Below, in pieces: positions 1 to 9,930 of a DNA stretch of 64,000 nt. Source of the stretch: Takakia lepidozioides (taxonomy: Eukaryota > Streptophyta > Takakiopsida > Takakiales > Takakiaceae); the NCBI GenBank assembly GCA_030704615.1, contig CM060733.1, forward strand, positions 27,340,001 to 27,404,000, given 5' to 3'. The position numbers and the translations under genes are program-made. A model generated the notes under the pieces. That model was not told the DNA's origin and did not search any database. It saw nothing but the letters and a program-made list of their open reading frames with translations. Numbering within the stretch: position 1 is the first letter of the stretch; each line of letters begins with the position of its first letter.

Positions 1-545
1 TATTACAGAACTACCTGGAAATACAAAGCTCACCGAAGATGCTACAATCGTAGGGACACGAGGGGAATTGGCTGTATCAAACTTCAGGGCGCTTTAGGGC
101 GCTTCAGGGCGCTTGATCAACGTAGGAATTCAAAAATGTAATTGCAATGTCTTTCACTTCTGCATATAACTATACTGAGTAACAAAATAAGCTGGAAGGA
201 GAGGGCATTCTAAAACTCCAAAGCACTCGTCTCACCCAAGATATTACAATCGTAGGGGCAAAGGCGGAAATTGCTATCTCTGAGCCACATTGGTAGTTCA
301 TGTTTGGCTTCAGGGCGCGCGATCAGCGTCACAATTCAAGAAGGCAGTTGCCATGAGTTTGACAACATAACTCTAATGAGTTATACATCGAGCTGTTCCC
401 AGCTCATTCCCCAGCGGATCCGCACAAAGGTAAAAGAGAAGAAGACAAACAGAAGAGAGAACGAGAGGCAGACCAGTAAAGGAGAGGGCACAAAGGGAGC
501 CCATGAAGACGGCATAAAGAAGCATACATATTAGAAGACAACGGA
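1..545. repeat. Degenerate tandem duplication, unrecognised
   Basis: Two related blocks of roughly 185-200 bp follow each other (about 25-120 and 215-330). Each contains an 'acaatcgtaggg' core and a later 'agggcgc' block. The first block also holds three 10-bp repeats of AGGGCGCTTC type near 88-115. Short open frames here look fortuitous. No protein family is recognised. Confidence 0.4.
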
Positions 546-558
546 CTTCCACAAAACT

Positions 559-1062
559 GTGCTTGACAGAGTGTTGCAGCACTACGAAGCGAACAAGAGA
601 TCACATGCCTGCGATCCAATCGGCATTGCAGCCTTCGAGGCGCTCTCAAAGCCATTGCAACAATTTCTTCTTGGGCTAAAAGCAGAGCATAGCTTCGTCA
701 AGTCATTCTCGCAGCCCCGGTACCATACGAAGGTCGAGGGGACCCCAAGGCGCTGTGGGAGGAAGCTGTGAAAGAGCACCCGCCAGTGGTGCACCCTCTC
801 ATCCGCACTCATCCTGACAGTGGGCGCAAGGCTCTCTTCCTGAGCCAAGGATTCCTGACCCGCATTGTGGATCTGCAAAAGGACGAGAACAATGCATTGC
901 TGGGATTCCTGTTTGCGCATGCTACAAAGCCCGAATTCACAGTGAGATGGAGATGGTAAGCCAATGATGTGGCCTTCTGGGACAACCGCATATTGCAGCA
1001 CTACGGCGTGGCCGATTACCTTCCGCATCGCCGCATCATGAACCGCGCACGTAGAGACTAGA
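559..1062 (+). pseudogene. TauD/TfdA-type dioxygenase fragment, broken
   Basis: Translation in two + frames gives the C-terminal half of an alpha-ketoglutarate-dependent taurine-type dioxygenase, a family that hydroxylates small sulfonates or related compounds using Fe(II). The first part (559-740) has the helix with 'AFEALSKPLQQFLLGL'. After a frameshift near 742, the second part (about 745-1060) carries 'HPLIRTHPDSGRKALF' and, past a TAA stop at 957-959, the conserved '[13 protein letters not shown]' block containing the distal iron-ligand histidine. The N-terminal HxD part is absent. The fragment abuts a hAT-like end at 1,068-1,314. A shorter inverted copy sits at 9,120-9,245, so it is probably cargo picked up by the transposon rather than a host gene. 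Family identity is quite secure; function in this copy is lost. Confidence 0.8.
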
Positions 1063-1067
1063 GACAC

Positions 1068-1314
1068 TTAGGGCTACAGCCCACGGGTGGAACCGGAACC
1101 GGAACCGAAACCGAAACCCTAAACCCCAAACCCGGTTCCCACACATGTGGTTGTAGCTGGAACCGCCGGTTCCGGTTCCCACACAATCCCCAATTTCCGG
1201 TTCCGGTTCCGGTTCCGGTTCTGCACATGCGGGTCCGGTTCCGGTCCGGTTCCACATAACCGGAACCGGAACCGGCGGTTACCCGGGGCCCAGGCGGGTA
1301 ACTGCCCAACACTG
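1068..1314 (-). mobile_element. hAT-family terminal region with CCGGTT subterminal repeats
   Basis: The segment is packed with direct and inverted GGTTCC/GGAACC repeats and ends in CCCAACACTG, the inverse of the CAGTGTTGGG terminus seen at 8,878. It matches the left end of the autonomous hAT element (8,878-9,120) in inverted orientation. The 8 bp beyond the end are GTTTATAC, which resembles the duplications of the other insertions. The opposite terminus is not in the window. Low-complexity open frames rich in Gly/Thr or Arg/Phe here are artefacts of the repeat. Confidence 0.75.
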
Positions 1315-1968
1315 GTTTATACCGCAGCGGAGGTGTTGGTGGCTCCAAGGCATCACACACCTTGCGCTTCACACCCATCTGAACCTGCGCCCAAACCCTA
1401 TCACCCCACCTAATAAGTAAGAGTAATGCAAATGAAGATCGACCATCAATGTATTCGCCATAGTTTTAGCATTACGTCAAAACTGTTTCAAATATATAGC
1501 GGATTTAGGTGCTTTAGCCAAAACTATTCCTATTTCAGCTATTACCCCGTCTATTATTATGTTTCCATACGCAGGAATACCCCCCGTTAGCTGGATTTCG
1601 TAGCAAATCCTATTTGTTTTTCGCCGTTTTAGGCTGCGGGAGGAGTTGTTACTAGCGTTATCAGTTGTTTTTATTATATACGCTTTGTGAAAATAATGTA
1701 TTTTGATACACCTAAAACAGATGCGCTGAAGGTTATTGAACAGAGGCAGCCAGAGAAAAGGGACTTAGCATGAATGAAAGAGCCTGCGAATTCATTTCAG
1801 CACAGAAGCGCCACCCGCCTGCTAAATAGGCACCCCTAATGTATATCTACAAGCTCATGTTCCAAATATTTACAGCTTTGGTATCCCTACAAACACTTTA
1901 GGGAAATACAAAGTCACAATAACCAATACCATCCAAAACACATAAATACCATACAATAATTGAAGAAT
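1315..1968. other. Intergenic, nothing recognised
   Basis: AT-rich sequence between the hAT end and the TTAA element. I see no credible coding region, RNA gene or clear terminal repeat. Confidence 0.4.
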
Positions 1969-1972
1969 TTAA

Positions 1973-2787
1973 CCCTTAAGTTCCCAAGCCCTTTTTTGAC
2001 TTTTTACCAATTTTGGGTACCCAACTGTGGTAAATTGCCCCTAGAAACCTACCAAAAATCATCCAGAGATTCCAGCCTTATAGTAGTGGGCGCAGCTCAT
2101 TTATGCATGACATACCAAAAAATGAGCCAAGTCCACCATGGAAATTGTGAGATTATAGCGTTGGCCCATACCTCAAATATCAGGTCCCAAAGAAAAAGTG
2201 AGAAAGAAATTGGTTTGACCAAATCAAAACCCAGCTTTATCCAATTTTGCTTGCCCCAAGACCCACCATTTCCAAATCAATAGTGGAGTGGCTATGACCC
2301 CACTAAATTGCACGTCCAACTGATTTTTTCACCTATGCTTGCTATTCATGCAATTACACGGGGGTTGAAATCTCAAAATTGACAAGAGAAAATGTGCCTC
2401 CAAATGATTTTTCTACAAAAGTTTTGAAAGCCAATGGTGGATGTGTGTATGTAATGCTCACACACCAGATGGTAAAGTGTTTTTTCCAAAATTGCTAATT
2501 TTCTGCCAAAAATGGCCTTTGGAGTGCAATCTGTTTTGGGCTTGTTTACCTGCCACGTCAGCGGTCAACAAGCCCTTTTCAGGCCCAAAACGTAAAAATG
2601 AGATCTAAGATATTTTTTGTAGGTAGCAGCTTTTGTTTTTTTTTAGTTTTGTTTTTTGCATCATACTCGAGACAAATCCCTTGTCATTAAAGCTTCAGGA
2701 GTGGGCCCCATCAGATTAGATCTGCAAAAACTAGGTCGAACCTCAAATTCAAAGTGACCCGATTCAGGTCACTTGGGAACTTAAGGG
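1973..2787. mobile_element. piggyBac-like MITE with TTAA target duplication
   Basis: The 815-bp segment has perfect 16-bp terminal inverted repeats (CCCTTAAGTTCCCAAG at 1,973 and its reverse complement ending at 2,787). TTAA lies immediately outside on each side (1,969-1,972 and 2,788-2,791). TTAA duplication and CCCT-starting ends are the hallmark of piggyBac-superfamily transposons. No transposase is encoded, so it would be a non-autonomous derivative. The weak open frame inside (1,960-2,283) has no family features. Confidence 0.75.
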
Positions 2788-2791
2788 TTAA

Positions 2792-3465
2792 TATGATGAG
2801 ACAAACGGGTTTCGTCAGCGAAATAAATCAAGTTGAGTTTTGCCAGCAAAATTTCAAGGTATCGTCTAATGGTTTCATGGACGAAACAAAATGAGTTGTG
2901 TTTGGTTTTGCGGTAAAAAGACGACATAAGGTTGGTTTATTTTGCTAACAAATTGTTACGTACTTATTGTTTTTATGGACAAACAGAGACACACGAGAGG
3001 CAATCGAGATGAATGGGAGACGACCATTGGTAGAGAGGGCACCCGCCACTAACACACGAGAGGAAACACGTTCTAAATGAAGCTGATGTGTCTAATGACG
3101 TGGAAGGTTTTGGAAGCCGCAAAGACTTCCAAGCTCTTCCGGCTAGAAGTGTCGCACAGCTCTGAAAGACTTTGTCATGACGTGAAATGTAGGGCCCACC
3201 GTCATCTTCATTCTTCCCGGAGACTTCTTTCACGCAGCTCTTTACTATGGAGATCTACACCGTCGATGGTTTCCACAAAATCAAGAAAATCCACGACGGA
3301 TCACCAATGGAATGTCTATCAACTTCCACTCGTGTGTTTGCTGTAACATCCACCCTTGCTTATGTGTCACTTTTCATTGGAAAAATGGGTGGAAGAAGGG
3401 GTGTGAGACGCTCTATTCCACTATCGCTCGTGAGAAAAAGGCCTGAATTGTGTCTAGTTTTGCAT
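2792..3465. other. Intergenic, nothing recognised
   Basis: No supportable gene. Opposed short open frames at 2,973-3,346 lack recognisable motifs and mirror each other on the two strands, as expected by chance. Confidence 0.35.
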
Positions 3466-3687
3466 ATTGCTAATTGCTACAAATGCCAACTGCACATGAA
3501 TAAATACGCAACTATTAATCAACGAAAAGTGTATCTTCGCGTGGCTTGTGCTCATGTGCTATTCACGTGAGCACAAATTGCTAATTGCTACAAGTGCCAA
3601 CTGCACATGAATAAATACGCAACTATTAATCAACGAAAAGTGTATCTTCGCGTGGCTTGTGCTCACGTGCTATTCACGTGAGCACAA
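3466..3687. repeat. 111-bp tandem duplication with CACGTG inverted motifs
   Basis: Two nearly identical 111-bp units (3,466-3,576 and 3,577-3,687) differ at only a few bases. Each unit ends with a 'gctca(t/c)gtgctattcacgtgagc' imperfect palindrome. Related palindromes occur at 3,757, 5,537 and 38,490, suggesting a dispersed repeat family. Confidence 0.75.
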
Positions 3688-4098
3688 ATTTCACATTTTA
3701 GTTTCGCTAAAGCATTTTTCCGAAAAACATTCTTGGAATATGTGGCATATCCTCTTCTGCTCACGTGAGTAGGCACACAGAGGCATAGGCACGAGCCTGC
3801 CCATGTGGTACCCAACCTCTTCCACGGTTGTGATAGCAAATTGTGTGATATATGCTTACATGTTTTTTGCTAAACCCTGTAATCAAACAAAAAATTCAAT
3901 ATAATTAAAAAATACTATATCAATAATTATGAAAGGTAATAGAGCTAATAAAATATTCTCAATTAAACACCAACAAACTCATGGCACTATTACCAAACAC
4001 TCAATATTATAACTAAGGCATGATATACAAGATACATCTTTGCAATTTTGGACTTAAGGTAATGAAATAGTTTTATAGGAGGCATAGAGGGCTTCCAT

Positions 4099-5246
4099 CA
4101 GTGTTGGGCGGAAATAGACTGATCCGGATACCAATGGATCCGGATCCGGAGGGTTTTTGTTATCCGGGTTTTGTTTATATCCGGCAGATATGTGAATCAA
4201 GAGATTGGATCTTATCCGCCGGATAGAATAAGGGTTTAATATCCGGAACACATCTGGATACCTGGGTCAATCAAGGGATCTCATCTGGATACAAAAGTAT
4301 GACGCCTCCTGAAGGAAGCGTAACTTATGGAGTCACTTCACCCCCGAAAGGCTACTGCCTTTCACTAGGAAGGTGGACACCTTCATGACACACCAGACCG
4401 TGGTTTGATCCCACAACCCCATCCAATGTGGTATGTGCCCATTACCACTGGGCTACATGCTGGTTGTCTTTGGATACAATAATGGATCACCTTTGTTCAC
4501 CAACTTTGAAAATCTTGAGGCTGACCCTAAAGCCCTGGCCTTGTTGCCCGTGGGAGTTGCTGGCAGTTCACACATAGCATTAAATGCATGCTTCCTACAT
4601 GTATTTCTTCTTGCCTCATCAATTTTTTGCTTTAAATGACATTGTTGGTTACTTTGTGGAGGTAGTGGAGGTAGTTTGAGTTCTTTCAAGCTCAAGCTTA
4701 AGCTTTAGCTCTTTCCTTTTCAGCTCCAGTAAAGAGAAGACTCCAGCTGAGGCTGGCGTAACTAAGAGCCACTTCGCCTTGCGGCTACTGCCCCCTTTCG
4801 AGGGTGGGCCCTATCAGCTCTAGTATTATATTTTCAGAGGCTAAGTCATAGTGAAGAATTCAAGATGTTTGCTCAATTGGCAAATAGCCATTTTCATGGT
4901 TCATTTTCCATGGTTTCTTTTCAATATGATATACAGGGCTTCCTCCCCTTTATAAAAAGAAACAAAACTTAGATTGACTTAACCATTGGTCTGAATTAAC
5001 TTGCTATCTAATTTTATTATATTTTAAAATATTTAAACTGTTTAAACTGTTTAAATATTAAATTAATAATATCATATTACCTGTATCCGGATTCTATATC
5101 CGGACCACTCTATAACCGCCGGATATTATAATATGAATATCTGGATTTATATATATCTGGCAGATTTTGAAAACACATTTTTAAGCATAATCGGCGGATA
5201 TTAGAAATTCAGATTTTGTCAATATCTGGATCTGCCAGATGCATCC
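4099..5246. mobile_element. hAT-like non-autonomous element with ATCCGG subterminal repeats
   Basis: The left end CAGTGTTGGGCGG at 4,099 matches the hAT terminus at 8,878. Both flanks of the segment (4,115-4,290 and 5,085-5,240) are rich in ATCCGG/CCGGAT repeats, while the middle holds a LINE tail fragment. The right terminus is degenerate and I could not find a convincing 8-bp duplication, so the right boundary is approximate. Confidence 0.5.
4433..4640 (+). pseudogene. LINE 3'-end fragment
   Basis: The + frame includes 'LFTNFENLEADPKALALL', closely matching 'LFTNFESLEAEPKAQALL' in the LINE fragment at 10,980-11,030. It is a short relic of the C-terminal region of a non-LTR retrotransposon, embedded in the ATCCGG element. 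The surrounding 4,320-4,380 and 4,755-4,805 stretches share a 'ggctactgcc' block and may be LINE 3' UTR copies. Confidence 0.6.
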
Positions 5247-5504
5247 CTCTTTAATTTGGCAACTATATATGAGAAAAAACTAACACTGGTTTTCATTCAC
5301 AAGCAGCCATCAGATAACGCGAGCAACCTAAAATCTGTATGGGGGGATAACTTCTAGTGATCCTCCATGCATAAGGAACATTCGTTCCTAAGACCAAGCC
5401 CTACATAACAATTCACAGAATGGGAGCTAAAAAAACAGTTCTAATTTGTATGGGGGGACACCGCCCCCAGGATTGCAGTACTATTTTGAGTGCATAAAAA
5501 GGGG

Positions 5505-5700
5505 GGGTTGATATCACGTTAGCACAGCGGTGAGCATGCTCACGCGCGCGTGAGCACAACCCACGGTCATGGGAGTTTTATGATTTTTTAACCTCTGTCA
5601 TAGGAGTTATATGTTTTCAGAATGGAATAAAATCATAATGAGGAAGGAGGCCCTTCAAATAAAAAATATCGCACCAATTTCATGCAACGAAAACAAAATA
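5505..5700. repeat. Dispersed repeat with overlapping TGAGCATGCTCA palindromes
   Basis: A 20-bp perfect palindrome TGCTCACGCGCGCGTGAGCA lies at 5,537-5,556 and overlaps a second palindrome, TGAGCATGCTCA (5,531-5,542). The sequence that follows ('catgggagttttatg...cataggagttatatg') recurs at about 39,890-39,970, showing that this is a dispersed repeat family. No coding capacity. Confidence 0.6.
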
Positions 5701-7000
5701 GTTGCAGTTGCTAAAAAATACAATTTTAATGCTATTGAAATGTTATGCTAAATAGAACTTGGAAAATGTATTTGTTCTCTCGTCCAAAAATAACCAAAAC
5801 ACAATAAACAGAAAATATAGCGATATTGATTGAAATGATTTATAGGACAATATAGACAGAATAACAAATGATGATACTTTCGCTTACTGAAATTTCCTTT
5901 AACATGTACATTTGTCATTTAGATCATCAATAAAACCAGGATATTTCTTCTTGTGCCGTGAATTTTAAACTCAACTGATTCTGGATTTTTGGATTAAATC
6001 CGGACAAAACTTAATATAATTTTACATTTAAATTAAATCAAATAATTATAATATTATGAAGCAATGATTCAAAATTTAGTTTTCAAGTGAATGTGCATGA
6101 CTCCAAATTCCTTAAATGTCGACATCAAAGTCGAATGACATACATTAGACAATGCAAATAATACATATTAATAATACAACTCCAAATTCATTAAACGTCA
6201 ATATCAAAGTCGAATGATATACAAATTTAGCCAATGCAAAGGATATATACTAGCATTATAGGGATTTAGCACAAGTATCCATGAAACATCATTACCCAGT
6301 ACATGTTGTCAATTAGTCTGCTATCGAAACGTTTAAATATCTGCCATCTCTTCCATTAGCAGTTATAACCAATCACCATCATGAAGCTATAGGCCCGATG
6401 CGAAATCCCAATCGGAACCTACATCTTCCTCCCCCTTTTTGTCCTTATTTCGCTGTCAAACCCTTCATTCTATATGGAAGGTTCAAAAGGGAGCTTCACA
6501 TTTCCCCCCATGATCTTGATTTTGGGAATTCTTTTCGAATGCAACGCTGTTAGGATATGGGTAGCATTGTCGTCATCACAGGTTGGCCGGTCAAATAATG
6601 GAAGATATTACAAAGGAAAGGTTGAAGCTGGCCGCCAGTATATGTGTTCTCTCTGCGAATTGCCAAACTGGCTTCATCAAGAATGTGCAGGGTCGCAATG
6701 TCCTCACTATATAGTCCACAAACACCCTAGCCCTGAAACTAGAACATCTACACATAAGGTTGACATTCAGAAGATTGGGTGTGCATCGCACAAAAATATG
6801 TTTTTGCAAATGCCTCCGCGTAGATAGGTAGCTTGTAAAAATGAAGACTCGAACTTAGACAAAATACTTTGTTTTGTTAAAAAAAGAATATCGGTCTCGA
6901 ATCCAAATTGACTCCTGCAAAAGAGTAACCACGGATATAAATTAATGAATACTAACACATGAATACAAGGCCCGAATGCGAACTAAAAGGTATTTAAAAT
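5701..7000. other. AT-rich stretch with no recognised gene
   Basis: A + frame at 6,591-6,835 contains 'YMCSLCELPNWLHQECAG', a Cys/His pattern resembling a fragment of a zinc-binding domain, but it is too short to assign. The rest is AT-rich with no recognisable features. Confidence 0.3.
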
Positions 7001-7850
7001 CAAAACGGTACACCGAAATTAAAAAAAAATCTTACTCACATGAGAAATCCGAATCAACATTAATAAAATGTGGAAACATGTATGGAACCTATGGAACTTC
7101 TAGACATTTTTAATCGAAATAATTTCTCCAAACCAATGTATCAATGTACTCCAAAGCTATGTACATTTATTTTTTCAATGACTCGCTTCGGGATATGAGG
7201 TTTTGAGGTATTGTAGGGTTTAGGATAAGAAAAAATGTGAAAAAGGGGAAAAAAGAAACAACGGTGCATCGAACCTATAAGAACTTTCAATCAAATATCT
7301 CAACTTAGAATACATTGTACCCCAAAGTAAGAATGTGTTTTTTTAACGAGCTTCCAACATGGATATAAGGTTTTAGGAGCATAAAGTCTTAGAAAAATTA
7401 TAAGTATGAAGCACACAAAATATACAGGAAAGTTTATGACCTATAAAACCGTTCAATCAAGTAATATTTTAACCATAATTGTATTATTCCCAAAGCTTGA
7501 AAAATGATTTGAATATACTTCAAATATTTGAATGAGGTTTAGGGTATAAGAGGTTGGAGAAATAAAAGTACTATCAAGTACAAAATAAAATTGGAAGAAT
7601 GTGTAGAACATATGAGAATTTCCAAGTAAATATCCCGAGGACTCTATCATACATATAAGCTAGAATAAAATGAATCAATGAGCTTCAAATGTAGAAACTA
7701 CGTTTTAGGGTATACTAGGGTTTAGAATAAGCAAAAGTGTGAATGATACAAATAATGGGATACTGTTTAGGACTAATACAAAATTTCAATTCAATATTCC
7801 AACAACTCTTTTTTATTAGTATGCAACCCCAAAGTTATAGAAGGGGACAA
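7000..7850. repeat. Left arm of ~168-bp degenerate tandem repeats
   Basis: A block of the type 'gaggttt(t)agggtat...agggtttag' recurs at about 7,197, 7,364, 7,533 and 7,699, giving a period of 166-170 bp with strong decay. The last units (about 7,600-7,850) reappear in inverted orientation at 8,440-8,740, so this is one arm of a long inverted repeat flanking the DUF7869-type fragment. Confidence 0.6.
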
Positions 7851-7854
7851 TCCT

Positions 7855-8076
7855 ATGGATGCAGATAGATACAAAGATTATTGGTCCAAAAATTGGGAGT
7901 TCAACCCAATGGATCTCGCTCAATGGATTCATGTTGACAATGTAATGTGGATAATGCCGCCGAGAAAAAATACGACAAAAGCAAACACAAAAAAGAAAAC
8001 TGCTCGAGAGGCGGATAATGCTAAAGCAAATTTGGAACCAACAAATCGTCAAGATAATGAAACTAAAATGGTATGA
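7855..8076 (+). pseudogene. 3' end of a DUF7869-type mobile gene, copy 1
   Basis: The 73-residue frame has the block 'WEFNPMDLAQWIHVDNVMW' followed by a basic tail. It aligns with 'WEFNPEDPPQWIHVDTVVW' at 34,690-34,755, which is the C-terminus of the DUF7869-type gene beginning at 20.8 kb. Only the C-terminus remains here, placed between inverted repeat arms at 7.0-7.85 and 8.27-8.8 kb. The biochemical role of the C-terminal region is unknown. Confidence 0.6.
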
Positions 8077-8269
8077 AGCAGACAACTCTCCAACTTTCTT
8101 GATTCTTTGTAATGTTTAAAACCTCAATGACTTTGAATGATGGATAAAAAATAGTTGTTCTACTCAATTGTAATGTTGTTCATTCTTCTAGCCAAATTTG
8201 GATCACTTTCAATAAATTTTGTATGAATAAATTTTGTTAGAGTGGTTGGGATTTTCAAAAAAAACCTTT

Positions 8270-8800
8270 TGCTTAGTAATACTTGCAATTTTTTATATAA
8301 CCTCCTAAACATTTTTCCATTTGTTTTTGGATTGGTTTGGATTTTTTAATGACATTTTTATAGGTCCTTAATGTTATTCTTTCATAATATTTGTTTCTTA
8401 TCTAATATACTTTAACTTAGCCTAAGCCGAGTACCACAAAAATATCTTTGTAATGTTTGAAGCTTGTCACTCGGAATTAATTGTTTTTCTAACTTTGAGG
8501 TTGCATACTACAGTGGAATATTTAATTAAAAACTTGTATAGGTCCTAAACACTCTCCCATCACCCCTATCATTCATCCTTTTGTCGGAGACTTAACCCAA
8601 TAGCCTTAACCCTATAGCCTAAAATGTAATTGCTACATTTGAAGCTCAATTAATTACGTTTTCCAGCTTACATGTATGACAGAGTCATCGAGATGTTTAC
8701 TTGGAAATTCTTACTCTTCCATATGTTTTTTTTTACTTGAAGTACTTTTGTTTATCCGAAACCCTTTACCGCAAAACCTCATTCAAGAAGTTCATTCAAA
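8270..8800. repeat. Right arm of the inverted repeat pair
   Basis: Reverse-complementing about 8,440-8,740 gives sequence clearly related to 7,600-7,850 (shared 'gtttaggac', 'gtatgcaacc', 'gagcttcaaatgtag' and 'aatttccaagtaaa' blocks in the same order). The arm then runs into an AT-rich TTTTA microsatellite (8,806-8,856), just before the hAT insertion at 8,878. Confidence 0.6.
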
Positions 8801-9119
8801 TCAATTTTTATTTATTTTATTTTATTTTATTTTTATTTTATTTTTATTTTATTTTTTAAGGAACATGGGGTTATATCCAGTGTTGGGCGGTTACCCGCCT
8901 GGGCCCCGGGTAACCGCCGGTTCCGGTTCCGGTTATGTGGAACCGGACCGGAACCGGACCCGCCTGCGCAGAACCGGAACCGGAAATCCAGGATTGTGTG
9001 GGAACCGGAACCGGAACCGGCGGTTCCAGCTACGACCACATGTGTGGGAACCGGGTTTGGGGTTTAGGGTTCCAGTTCCGGTTCCGGTTCCACCCCTGGG
9101 CTGTAGCCCTAAGTGTCTC

Positions 9120-9245
9120 TACGTGCGCGGTTCATGATGCGGCGAAGCGGAAGGTAATCGGCCACGCCGTAGTGCTGCAATAGTCCCAGAAGGCCACATC
9201 ATTGGCTTGCCATCTCCATCTCACTGTGAATTCGGGCTTTGTAGC
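9120..9245 (-). pseudogene. TauD/TfdA dioxygenase fragment inside hAT end
   Basis: The minus strand repeats the terminal part of the 559-1,062 fragment ('[12 protein letters not shown]' then 'ANDVAFWD'). Here the codon that is TAA at 957-959 is CAA, but about 10 bp within the 'WDNRILQH' block are lost. The two copies therefore decayed independently from a common insert. It lies directly inside the left terminus of the hAT element. Confidence 0.8.
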
Positions 9246-9249
9246 ATGC

Positions 9250-9930
9250 GTCTGCATTGAAGGATCGGACAGGGGAGAGATGGAAGTGTGGGAGGGGCGT
9301 GTGATTTGTTTGGGTCACAACGTTTCTACTTTGTTTCGGGAGAAACAAGGCAGGGAAGGGGAGAGCGGGAGTATGATATGTTTCACGCTGTATGCCTGAT
9401 TACAGTAATGTGGATTCTGGTAGAAGCAGCTTAGGAGAGAATCCGTGTCGGACGCTTGTGTTGTGCAATACATTGGTGGGGTCGTGATTCAACTCGACCG
9501 GATTCAGGAAGAAGCAAAGGAAAACGGAACGAAGGCATGGCGGGGAGAGTGCCAGAACAGCGCCAGGTAATACTTCTGCTCAGACTGTCTCGAAGCGTAT
9601 ATAACTTGTCATTCAGTCTCTCTCCTCCATTTTCACGATGCATATATGTATGGAGTGAATGCAAGGGCAATTTCTTATGAGGATAAACGGATTCTTTACA
9701 TGAGGTTTTCCGCACCCTAAGACACAAATGCACACACCAGTCTCTTTCCTCTCTCTCGTGAGCTCCTTGGCTCCCACACCCCCTAAAACAGTGCTGGTTT
9801 TGGTTCAAGTTCTACCGTATCCTACAGGCCCTCTGGTGGTTGGCCTCCTTAGTTTCTCCCTCCTCTCTCGCAGCTTGCCTTCTCTCTCTTCTCTTTTCTC
9901 TTGTTTCTCTCGGCTTGTTTCTCTCGGCTT
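9250..9930. other. hAT interior, nothing recognised
   Basis: Between the TauD fragment and the LINE fragment there are opposed short frames at 9,431-9,808 and pyrimidine-rich repeats (about 9,840-9,930, ctctc/tttctc). No family is recognised. Confidence 0.35.

Noticed and set aside
582-1067. 161-codon minus-strand frame opposite the TauD fragment
   Set aside because: The + strand translation matches the dioxygenase family; the minus frame is its shadow.
1036-1413. Gly/Thr/Arg/Phe-rich frames on both strands
   Set aside because: Artefact of GGTTCC/GGAACC repeats in the hAT subterminal region; the same appears at 8,676-9,137.
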